Positions 42,871-52,330 of a stretch of DNA of 64,000 nt are shown here, one piece after another. The stretch lies in NCBI GenBank assembly GCA_963922205.1, contig CAWUHX010000249.1, forward strand, positions 487,322 through 551,321, in the 5' to 3' direction. The notes under the pieces were generated by a model that was not told the origin of the DNA, did not search any database, and was given only the letters and a program-made list of their open reading frames with translations. Source of the stretch: Romanomermis culicivorax. Lineage: Eukaryota; Nematoda; Enoplea; Mermithida; Mermithidae. The first letter of the stretch is position 1, and every line of letters begins with the position of its first letter. Position numbers and translations under genes: made by a program.

Positions 42871-43581
42871 CCAGGGACCCCATCACCCATTCGTCGAAGC
42901 ATTTGTTGAAGCTGGACTAGGTGAGTCTTCTCACTGAGTTTGGGTATTTTTGGGGATCCCTTTCTAAGGGGCCAACTAAACTTTGCCATACGGCACCATA
43001 TGAGGCCCCATGCACTGTTTGGCGCCATACAGCATGTAAGTATAGCAGCCACTCATCAGGTGCTGTACGGCACCTTACAGCACCACACAGCAGTGCCGCG
43101 AAGTATAGCTGCTCAATGCGGTGCCATACAGCACCGTATGGCGCTGTACGGGCGAAGTATAGTTGGCCCCTAAGTCGGTTTTCCCTAAAAAAAGAGCTCT
43201 TGTTCCCTTCGGTTTAGGGCTAAAAAGGGATCTTTTGGTTCACAATCGGGTCCCAAAATTGGTTCATTTCTCGGATGTCCTCGTCCATCTTTCATACTGA
43301 ATGGGACCAGGGATTGTCACCCCTAACCTGGCTGCGTTGTCCATTATTCTACAGTAGTAACCCCAGGGCAGCACAAGAGTACCTATAGCTTCTCCTATAG
43401 CCAGTACTAGCCAGGTTAGGTTCCCGAAACAGAAGGAGCCACCCAACGGGGTCACAGCATGTCACTCACTGTGACATGGCCATATTTTTCTAAAAATATG
43501 GCATGGGTTTCTCCATCAATGTGACAAGTCCACATTCTCGTCTGATGTGACATGGCTCCGCCTTTTCTGTTTAACGTGACA
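42871..43581 (+). mobile_element. Second, partial K LTR in tandem
   Basis: Repeats the second half of the preceding LTR in the same orientation ('ggactaggtgagtc', 'aatcgggtccc', 'tggccatatttttct', ending AACGTGACA at 43581). The two LTR pieces abut, suggesting unequal exchange or a tandem insertion. It is split by the MITE at 42968-43170. Confidence 0.8.
42968..43170. mobile_element. 203-bp Harbinger-like MITE, TAA duplication
   Basis: Inverted ends GGGGCCAACTAAACTTTGCC and GGGGCCAACTATACTTCGCC (18/20). TAA is duplicated at 42965-42967 and 43171-43173; the undisturbed relative in the upstream LTR (about 42441, 'tttcttaagtc') shows the empty site. The interior is full of 'gccatacagcac'/'gtgctgtacggcac' palindromic units. 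A TAA/TTA-type 3-bp duplication with GGG-start ends points to PIF/Harbinger, by inference. Confidence 0.9.
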
Positions 43582-44595
43582 ATAGGTTGTGTACTTTTGT
43601 TCTCTTTTTTACCTACTTTTTATCACATTATTTTACATTTCGTTTCTTAATTATTTGTTTTTTGTTCTGCCTTTACTACTTAATTATTTTATTCATTTCA
43701 TAATATTTGTCATTTCATTTTGTTTTAGTTATTTCATTAATTCAATTTTCTTCAATTGAGCTCTATACAAAATAGTTTGATCGGGGATCCTTATGATTTT
43801 TTTTCAAACGCAAAAATGTTTTTCGGACAGATATTTTTGTGATTTTGGAATGGTCCAGGCGTGCAAACTTACCGCAACTGCAGCAAAAAGCGTGCGAAAC
43901 TGAGATGATGTGTGCGTTCACTCAAATGCATAGAACTTTCTACTATTCGCTGAATTGGGATTCGCACTTTTGAGAAACGCTGTGTTGAGAGTTGCTGCAT
44001 TGAGACTTTGCTGTAATGAGAATCGCTGTATTGGGGACACGCTTAGACCACTACATCTCAAGTCTCGTGAATAAAGAGAAAAATCTCCAAAAAGTGCCAA
44101 AATTCCAAAACTTGGGATATAGCACTCTTGCGAAATTAATTTGTAATGCAGTTTGGAAACTATCTGAATTTTCAGCATACAAGATTTGTCCAAATTTCAA
44201 ACATGGCGCATATTTTTTCATGACACATCAGAAGAAACCCAGCTGTAAAAATTATCCAAATCATGGCTTTTTCAAGTGCATCGCACTTTTTCAAAATAAT
44301 CTTGAAAAAAGCAAAATGGCATCATGGCCGGTGACGCATACTGACTAATCCAATATAAAACAGCGACTCCAGTATATTCATTGATTTATTTCTAGAAAAA
44401 ATCAAAACGATAACGACATTCATTTTTTGCACCGAAATCGATCAAACACATGGAACAATCAGCTTCGCGTCCTACAAACCTGCAATACGATATTAAGATT
44501 ATTTACTGAACAATTTGTACACTAATTCAGTCGTTTGTCGTGAAATGATTCCAACAAGAAAACCGAAAGCAGAAAGACACCGCGACGAGTATTAG
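43582..44595. other. No gene recognised
   Basis: About 43585-43770 is T-rich 'ttcattt' sequence. About 43940-44040 has repeated 'gagaatcgctgtattg/gagagttgctgcattgag' units of about 20 bp. A 110-codon plus frame at 44016-44348 has no recognisable domain. Confidence 0.4.
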
Positions 44596-44778
44596 CAGAT
44601 CTGTAGACAGGGGGTTTGGGAGCCATGGCCTCCCGAAATGTTTCTAGTGTCATAAATGCAGAGGTAGGGAGTGACCTTTGGTTTTTTTCTTCAAGAAAAA
44701 GTCAAGTCAGAAATGCTAATTTTACAGTAAATCAGGTGAAAACGTGTGCCTCCCCCAAAATTCGTGGCTATAGGCTTG
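44596..44778. mobile_element. hAT-like MITE N, copy 2
   Basis: Ends CAGATCTGTAGACAG and, inverted, CAAGCCTATAG. Flanks AGTATTAG and GGTATGAG match 6/8. Internal sequence is shared with 26322-26467. It carries about 35 extra bases before 'cttcaagaaaaagtcaagtcag'. Confidence 0.8.
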
Positions 44779-45082
44779 GGTATGAGTATATAATGTATAC
44801 GTGACACTCGGCAATTTAGGGGACATTAATGATTCTCAATTTGTAGTAAGATAGCAGTTTAATTCCCCTTCAAAGAGTCGGTTCAATATCAATAATCAAA
44901 ATGGTATGAACTCGGCTTAAATTGGAGGGGATAGGCCATGTTCGACGATATCTGTTGAGCGGCAAGGGACACTGTTTCTTCACCAAGAGAGAAAATGTTG
45001 AGGCTTAACAACGGAAAAGTAAATTAGGATCAAAAGCTGAACATTTCTTGGTGCAAAGCACCGGTAATCATATTCATATTCG

Positions 45083-45722
45083 CATACCCGTGATTGGGGA
45101 GGGCGGGTGTTGAGGCCGTGCGCAGGATTTTTTCATGGGCGCGGACTAAATTTTTTACTGAATAGCCTCAGAAAATGTTGATTTTACTCGATACACTGTT
45201 TGCATGCTGCCTCAATGAGGCGGGTGCGCGGCCGACCCGCTTCCCTCCCCCTTGAGCACGGCTCTGTGCATGCACAACATGGAAATTCTGCTGGGGGTCA
45301 GACAGGACAGGGAGTAGGATAGAAAAACATTTATTTTAAAATCCAAGCTGCATGTTCTACCATCTATACTACTCAAAAATGCGACACCATGCACGTGATC
45401 GGCACTGTTCAAAGTTTTCATGTTACTTCTTTAGAGTTAAGTATGCTTTGTTTAGAAAATTCGTTGAACTACCGATTTCTTCATTTTTCTTCATCATTTT
45501 CAATGCAGGTGAGTTAAATTTGCTGGGGGTCAGCAAGAATCTGTCAATGGTCCACGGGTTTAGGGGGTCTGGACCCCCAGCTCGAAAAAATTCGGCAAAA
45601 ATATCCTTCTTGGGCCTTTTTGGAAAAACTTACGAAATTCTCGGTTTTTTCGACCAGTTGGGACCCGCCAAGATTTGCGAGAAGCCGGGCAACCCTAACT
45701 GGTCGAACCTCTTACAGGTATG
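45083..45722. mobile_element. Probable family B element with inserts
   Basis: Left tip CATACCCGTGATTGGGGAGGG at 45083 and right tip CCTCTTACAGGTATG ending at 45722 both match family B; about 45550-45722 is a typical right half. Between them lie MITE H (45109-45267) and about 270 bp of unassigned sequence. The flanking 8-mers (catattcg, cttaatca) do not match, so the two tips may belong to different copies. Confidence 0.5.
45109..45267. mobile_element. hAT-like MITE H, copy 2
   Basis: Matches 26090-26233 closely ('ccgtgcgcaggattttttcatgggcgcggactaaa', 'actgaatagcc', 'gagcacggctctg'), but the outermost bases are changed (TGAGGCC for CAGGGCC). No clear duplication remains. Confidence 0.85.
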
Positions 45723-45805
45723 CTTAATCACTATTGCTCGTTATTCATATCAGGTGCGCACGGGTGTTAGCTTGTCTACATTGTCTGTCACTATCTTCGA
45801 AAGTT

Positions 45806-46706
45806 GGCATAACTATAGAATCGGGGACCCGTACTTTCTATAGCAACGGTTTAGCATACAGGCGGTTAGTAAAGGGGGCGTGCTTAAATATCGGCCAGCC
45901 TGGTTCTATTTTTAGCGTACCCTTTTCTTTGTGTGCACTTTTTGCGCGCTCTTCATCGATTATGAAACTTAATTAGAACGAGATTATAAAATTTAATTAA
46001 TTTCGATTCGTCTCGAACAAATCCAAATTTCAATTTTTGAATGTTGATCAATACTGTCTTTGCCAGGATAATTCTATCAATTTTTTTAGACCTTCAAATT
46101 TTTTTCATAATGAATGAACCTAAAAAATGTATTGTAAAGTTCTGAAGTCGCGCAGGAAATTCTTTCAGGCGGAAGTTATGGCGTGTGAAAGCAAAAAACA
46201 AAACGTATGAAAAGAAAAGCATCTGCATCTTGTGCAAAATTCTTTGAAGATTATTGGAAACGTGCCACAGTTAATTTCAAAAGAATGAATAGAACAAAAG
46301 ATGGCTTTGTCGAAGGTTATCTGGACGAACTCGTATGGAGGGAACGGTTCGGCCTTACTTTAGATTTAGCTTATGAAAATTTGCTGAAACAAATAAACAA
46401 AAAACAACCGTGTTGATGTAAATTTGGGGGATTGAAAGTTTGACTTTGGCATAAGTTTTGTGAACTACGACCTTCCCCTTGGTTTTCCCTTCTTTTATAT
46501 CATCTTCCCTTTTTTGTTCACCTGCTTTTTTAAACGCTCTCATAATTTTGTTGTAGTTAAATTTCATAGTGCGAGGTACGCAAAGAAAAGAGTACGCTAA
46601 AAATAGAACCAGGCTGGCCGATATTTAAGCACGACCCCTTTACTAACCGCCTATATGCTTAACCGTTGCTGTAGAAAGTACGGGTCCCCGATTCTATAGT
46701 TATGCC
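45806..46706. mobile_element. Merlin-like element with long TIRs
   Basis: Inverted repeats of about 130 bp: left 45806-45940 starting GGCATAACTATAGAATCGGG, right about 46572-46706 with only a few differences. Flanks CGAAAGTT (45798-45805) and CGATAATT (46707-46714) match 6/8. GG-start ends and an 8-bp duplication fit Merlin. The interior has the C-terminal end of an ISXO2-type transposase (46207-46416) and little else, so it is an internally deleted, non-autonomous derivative. Confidence 0.87.
46207..46416 (+). pseudogene. Merlin/ISXO2-type transposase C-terminus
   Basis: The 69-residue frame reads AKFFEDYWKRATVNFKRMN, then GYLDELVWRERFGLT and YENLLKQI. In Merlin/IS1595-type transposases the end of the DDE domain has E-x-x-W-x-x-x-K followed by SYLDEFMWRER.G and a final short helix; all three blocks are here. 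The catalytic Asp residues would lie upstream and are missing. The plus orientation agrees with a single gene inside the element. Confidence 0.75.
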
Positions 46707-46714
46707 CGATAATT

Positions 46715-47600
46715 TCCATAATTTTAAATGTTCTATCTCACTTTTTAATTATTGATTTTCAACTTTTAACAGAAATTTGCATTTGTCTCTTACACACATG
46801 TAAATGCTGAAAGAACTTGATTTCTCGTTTTTTTGTTATCAATCTATACGAGAAAACGCCGAACTAAGCAGGGATACATTTCATGGATTTGTCAAATGAA
46901 AGAAATGTTTTTGAATAGAAATTCGAGCCACACCTCCCTAAGTTTTCGGGAGCAGTTGATTCTCTGACATTTCTGTCGTTGGGAATCAACGACTCAAAAC
47001 ATTCAATCAATAAAAAGTGGGTGAACTAAAATTTTGAAAGCCCTCCAAGCATCATCCAAATTTAAAGAATGACTGACTCTACGTTGAAAAATTTACCTAT
47101 TGGTAGACTGAGCGTATTCTTTCAATAGGAACGAATGCTACGCAACGAGCCTGAATATAAAAAAACTTTTAAAACGACAGCAAGTATGCATCAAGGGAGA
47201 TTTAAACCATTAAACAAATACCTCGTTTGACGTCTGAACAATTGCTGACTCGCCATCTTTGGATCATCACGAGAGGAAGGCCGGAACTTTAAATTGACTA
47301 TAATTACCAGAAGACGGGAAAGTTGACATCGAGTTATTATAATAACGATCTATTGTTCGAATTAAAATGACCCCAAAATAAATTATCGGTTACATCAAGC
47401 GGAGTGCGCCTATGACCACCTACGAAAACTTATGGAATCAGGATGTGCAGCAAAAAGTTATTATAATAAACGAACTAGTAGGGTATAATTTTCAAATTCA
47501 GACAAATGCCTCGTTTGTCGACAAAATATTTACCGACTCGTCATCTTTTGCTCATCACAAGGAGATCTTCAACATATCCACTTTATCTGCACATAGTAAC
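46715..47600. other. No gene; direct repeats
   Basis: A unit of about 70 bp ('acaaatgcctcgtttgtcgac..aat.tttaccgactcgtcatcttt.tcatca') occurs at about 47213-47280, 47502-47573 and 48232-48297. No coding sequence is recognised. The third unit lies beyond the A element, which therefore probably landed in an older repeat cluster. Confidence 0.5.
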
Positions 47601-48038
47601 CATACATGTAACGGAGCTTCGAGGTCTGGGGGGTCGGAGCACTTTTTTGGGGCCGGGGGTCAGTAATTCCCAAAATTTTGGGGGGAGGGGTCCCTGAAAG
47701 AAAAAAAATTCGATTTTTTCCATGAAAAATGTCCGAAAAACGGTTTAAAAAGTAGTAATTTTTGTCGAAAAAATGATAAAATATGTACTTATGGCGCGGA
47801 GCGCCGAGAAAATTGACGTTTTTGACCATTTTTTGTTCAAAAATTGACATTTTTCATGGAAAATATGACATTTTTCAGTATTTTTCCGACTAAAGCTATG
47901 GGGGTCCCTAGGGCTACCATATGGCTAGCCATAGGATTGGAAAAACCGGGGGTGGGTCGCCCAATGGCTAGCCATATGGTCGACGATTTCTGGGGGGGGG
48001 GGTTCCCATAGCACTTCCCCCCCCCAATTACATGTATG
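47601..48038. mobile_element. Family A MITE, copy e
   Basis: 438 bp, CATACATGTAACGGAGC to CCAATTACATGTATG, exact 8-bp duplication ATAGTAAC (47593-47600, 48039-48046). Orientation as copy c, with which it is very similar, including central 'ggcgcggagcgccgagaaaattgacg'. One of the best copies for deriving a consensus. Confidence 0.96.
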
Positions 48039-48109
48039 ATAGTAACCAACTACTTACAATGTAAATTTTAGACCTGACTGTACGTAACTACAGAACAGAT
48101 TTCAATCGA

Positions 48110-48166
48110 TCACGGCGGCGGGTGGATAGGCAGGTAACCTTGACGGCGCAAAATATTCGTTAGAAC
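48110..48166 (-). CDS. Possible terminal coding exon, weak
   Basis: On the minus strand an acceptor 'attttttcag' precedes 18 codons (ILRRQGYLPIHPPP at the end) and a TGA. It looks like a last exon, but no upstream exon was joined with confidence. A 159-codon minus frame at 48230-48709 lacks any recognised domain and was not accepted. Treat as a hint only. Confidence 0.2.
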   Translation of the reverse strand, partial: VLTNILRRQGYLPIHPPP

Positions 48167-49050
48167 CTGAAAAAATAAACTTTCATTAACAAAATCGTGC
48201 AAGGTTAATCAAAATTTTGGACTCAATATTCAGACAAATGCCTCGTTTGTCGACAAATGTTTTACCGACTCGTCATCTTTTCTCATCATGGAGAAAGGCA
48301 GTGTAGGATGGAAAAAGCCATATAAATAATAACTTACCCATCTTATCAAATTGAATAAAAAGCATCGAGGCTGAATCGTGTGGCAACAACATTGAAGATT
48401 AAACTCATGCAGGAAAACAGGTACAGCACGGTGACGTCCAGTAGTAACACAACAGCCGATTAATAGGTGATATGCAAATATATGTTGAAGACTACAGTAC
48501 ATACAAATTTTAATTTTGTTGCGCAAGTTTTTAAGAGCACCTTGGTTTTCATTCTGAATCGCGACCAAGTAAACTACATGCAGATTTTCCCTGACATGTA
48601 ACTCAAGAAACGACAATGCGAAAGAGATAAAAAGACAGGTCAAGAAACCTGTGCCCAGAACAGTCGGGAAATCATAGAAAATAAATCGATCAGATTTTTC
48701 AGCCTTCAAGCAAACTCGTATTTTGTCAGCATCAGATTATGTTTCCTTTGATCGAAACTTAAGGCCTTTTCGCAAAATATAAGGAAAAGAAGGAACAAAA
48801 TATAGAAAATAATAGCTGAAAGCAAAAGAAATCGATTTATTGGCATATAGAAAATAAAATTTCATATTCGCATACAGCATGACCATCAAACTGTGAAATT
48901 TTTGCTTGCTGTTGATCTCACAAAAAGAAAAAATGAATATATTCAATCAAGCGTAAAAAAATCGTCAAATTTTGCGGGAAATAAACTACAGTTGGAGAAG
49001 AAGCCTACCATTCTTCACCCTTTTCAAATTTTCGTTCAAAAAATTTGACC
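48167..49050. other. No gene seen; upstream of secreted gene
   Basis: AT-rich, with one of the 70-bp direct repeats at 48232-48297. The promoter of the gene starting at 49051 should be in the last few hundred bases; no clear TATA or initiator is recognised. Confidence 0.35.
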
Positions 49051-51288
49051 ATGATATTTCTAATGTCATTCTTCATCATAGTAACGAATGGTAAACCTGT
49101 ACCTCAAAGTGATCCCAATCAGCCGAACGCTATAATGACCGACCCTCTGATCATGCCACTGGCGAAGAGAACCGACCCCAAACAAAATATTGACCGTTTG
49201 AGCGGATATCCCGCGGCACCGGGACAAAGGGTGCAGGCGGGAAATCCGAACGGAAAATATTCGAGTCAGGAAGAGTTCCAGAAGATGGTGGTGAGCGCAT
49301 TGAATGTGTTCCCTATCTAACATTTTTCCCAAACGGGACTGATGCTCATCTAATTTTTGGTCTGAAATTTCATTAAATTGTCGCTGCGTGAAGTGCAGAA
49401 CTTGATTAAATCTTCGTTTTTGCTTAAAACTTTTCTCCAAAAAATGGTCTAACGCTATAAGCAAGTAATGCATTAACTTTCTCACACCCAAGTATCGTTG
49501 TAAAAGTAACAGATATGCATTTTTTGCTTTCCGTTTTTACATCAGAATGAAGGTCTAAAGCAAAGTCGCTTGAAGCAGAAACAACTCCAAGATGCCGCCA
49601 TAAAATACAACAACGACCTGTTGAGAATTGCAGACGGAGCTACTCCTAATCAAAAGATTACAACGTTCGTCTCCCCGACTCAATCCTTCGTGCCAAAAGA
49701 AAGTAAAATTTTTGCAATTTTTCGCAGGTGGGCAATTGAGACCTGAACCAGAGTGGCAAGTACCAATCAGATGTTTAAGATGTATTTTTTGGAAAAGTAA
49801 GAAAATCAATTGGCGTCTTAAATGAGCGGAGCAGAATATCTCTCCTGCTCATTACGGATAAATGACTCTTCTCAAGCCAAAATCATATGTGTCCCATCCC
49901 AGAACTAATTTAAAATTTATACGACTTGATTAGCTTGTCGGCTCAATTTCTGACCTAACAGTGACGAGAATGACTTAAAGTGAACTAGCAAAGGAATAAA
50001 AAAAATTAAATTTCAAAAATAAAGAAAAATCAAGAAAGGAATTCATATAAAACATAACCACAAAATTTCCAAGCCGATGATGAAAACTAACCTTTCCAGA
50101 AACAGGCATGTTATGTCACACGCTACCACGGCTTATCAAAAAAAAACAATTTATCGGTTTATAAGGCTGATTTTGAGACAATCACAGTCGGATGTTTCAT
50201 TTTCATTTTTGATTCCAAGTTTTGGAGCTAGTAGAGCCCATATTGAAAAAATCGTCAAAAGAATGTTCAATGATAAATGACTGCCTATGAGCCGAGCATA
50301 GCGTAAGATTTCTATAGGAAACGACTATTTTCTAACAAATAATTCTGCAAAATTCTTTTTTTTTATTCTAGGATATTATTTTATCGATACATGAACACAG
50401 AAATGCACAAAACATTTTCCCAATTTCAGTAATAGTTCTGGGTGGTGACAATTCCATCCGAAATTTACCAGCAGATACAGCAGCTGTTTTCTAATAATGT
50501 GCAGAATTATGGACACCATATCAAAGACTTCAGCTGATGCATGCGGAAACTATAGATAGAAATATTGATGGATATTTGATTCCCCAAATCATTACAGTCT
50601 AATATAGTTTCGAAAACGAAAATTTGGCAAAAAATTTTCACTATGCTAAAAATAAAAGAAAATGTTATATAGTTAATAATGTTGCATGATATGATTCTGG
50701 CTCACCGATATGCAAAAAGTTCGGTGAAAATGATAAATACCTTTCAGGAAACCGTAACAACGTTCCGAATTTCAATCAACCGAACCCCGGGTTCCGGCTG
50801 AATAATAATGGACCATCGTATGGACAATGTACGAATGATTTTACTACTGTACCCAAAAATTTCATTCGCATCCAACTTCTTTAGCAGGAATTCCTCCGTC
50901 GGGGCCAAATTTTGCTCAACCGTTGGAAACAAGTCAGTGAGATACGAGAAATTTTCATAGTCACCATGTACGTCACTGCAGGAAGCACCACAATAATTTT
51001 GATTCTAATATCCTTCAGACTCTGTGGCAGAAGGATCCATCCTGAATGGTATCAGTCAGTACTGCATTTCTCAAAGTTCAAAACCAGTCTGTGGAGTATT
51101 TTTCCCTCCATGCAATTATGCAAGATGTGAAGTAACTTACGTAACATTACAGATTTCCATGAGATTTCCCATCACACTTGAGCAGGTTACAGTGAAGATT
51201 GTTATATCATTTGAAAAGTATTTATACAAATTTTCTGTTCAGTTCCAACAGTTTTCACCGTCCCAAGACAATACCCAAGTAATTTAAA
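49051..51288 (+). CDS. Unrecognised secreted Asn/Pro-rich protein
   Basis: Proposed exons: 49051-49290, 49546-49702, 50748-50828, 50885-50932, 51019-51131, 51252-51288; all junctions are GT-AG and phases agree (0, 1, 1, 1, 0). The N-terminus MIFLMSFFIIVTNGKPVPQ looks like a signal peptide. It is followed by a Pro/Gln/Asn stretch, a Lys/Gln-rich helix (LKQSRLKQKQLQDAAIKYNN), a PN-rich part (NVPNFNQPNPGFRLNNNGP) and a Cys-rich piece (YCISQSSKPVCGVFFPPCN, then YARCE). I do not recognise the family. The 3' end is unsure: further exon-like pieces at 51334 (MNNANPFPIG) and 52214 (SQPNPFLFD, stop) are in phase with each other but not with exon 5. It converges on CRIPT. It could be an extracellular matrix or secreted peptide precursor; that is a guess. 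Confidence 0.55.
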
Positions 51289-52330
51289 TCATAATGTTTA
51301 GACTTTCCGTGAACGTGACTATCTTCCAGATTTTCCCATGAACAACGCCAACCCTTTCCCGATTGGAACGTGAATTACAAAAAGATGTGAAAATGTGATG
51401 AACTGCATACAGCAACAATTTAACAAAATAATTTTTTTTACTGACAACTATGTACAAGTTTTAAAAAAAGAAACACAACAAAATGGAAAGCAAAAACTGG
51501 AACAAGAGCGTTCTTATCTGACGGAAATTTCACCAAACGAACTTGAAAGAACTATAGATCGGCAAGTAGAAAACACTTAGAGGGGGTCTTCAAATTTTTG
51601 AAGAACCTTACCCGACTATTACTTCGCTGAAAATAGCAAATACAACATCGTTTTTTTCGTATAAATTCTAATAGGATCTATCGATTTATCTCGAGTTAGC
51701 TAAATTTTGGGCCGAAAATTCTGTTCTCTTAACGCTAATTATGGGTTTCAAGTCTAGTGGATGAGACAACACCGAAATATGAGAAGAATTGTGAGTCAAA
51801 AGACCAAATGTGGTAAAATTAACGCCTTCAATTAATCAGACAATATTTCGTTGCCAGAATCTGCGTGGAACATAGCATCAGAAAAATAGAGCACCCTAAG
51901 CGCGTTGGAAGTATGTGATTCAATTTTCCTACCTAGAGATGACAATTTAAATTGACTCTAGCGAAAAAAAACTGATTGAAATCAAGTCATCGAATCATAA
52001 AACTTATTCATATCGATTCAAATAGATTTCCAAATTCGTGAAGTACTCGTACATAAGCCCGTTAATTACAGAAGCCGATCATTGGTGTTAAAGACGCAGA
52101 CTGTTACTACTACTTACTCTTTTGACTTTGAATCCCCCAGCAATTTAATCTAAATGCTTATATAACAGGAGAAAATTATAGGATCATGATAAACACCCTG
52201 GTTTTTCTGCAGAATTTCCCAACCTAATCCATTCCTTTTCGATTGAACGCTCTTCACGGACGCTATTTATGTACATACAAAATATCCACCTCACAACTTT
52301 ACAAGAAACAACAAGGTTTTTTACAAGAAC
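51289..52330 (+). other. Possible extra 3' exons, otherwise non-coding
   Basis: 51334-51375 follows an acceptor 'atcttccag' and reads FPMNNANPFPIG before a GTGAAT donor. 52214-52247 follows 'tttctgcag' and reads ISQPNPFLFD then TGA. Their phases agree with each other and their Asn/Pro composition matches the upstream gene, so they may be its true end or an alternative end. The rest is AT-rich. Confidence 0.35.

Noticed and set aside
47412..47697. Plus-strand frames at 47.4-47.7 kb
   Set aside because: They run into the left end of family A copy e; the C-terminal Gly-rich part is transposon sequence.
48230..48709. 159-codon minus frame as a receptor-like protein
   Set aside because: Longest such frame near the secreted gene, but no conserved motif, no convincing splice partner, and it starts inside one of the 70-bp repeats.
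49703..49727. A 25-nt intron (GTAAAA...TTCGCAG) in the secreted gene
   Set aside because: Other introns in the window are at least about 50 nt, and the next exon at 50748 fits the phase left by the same donor.
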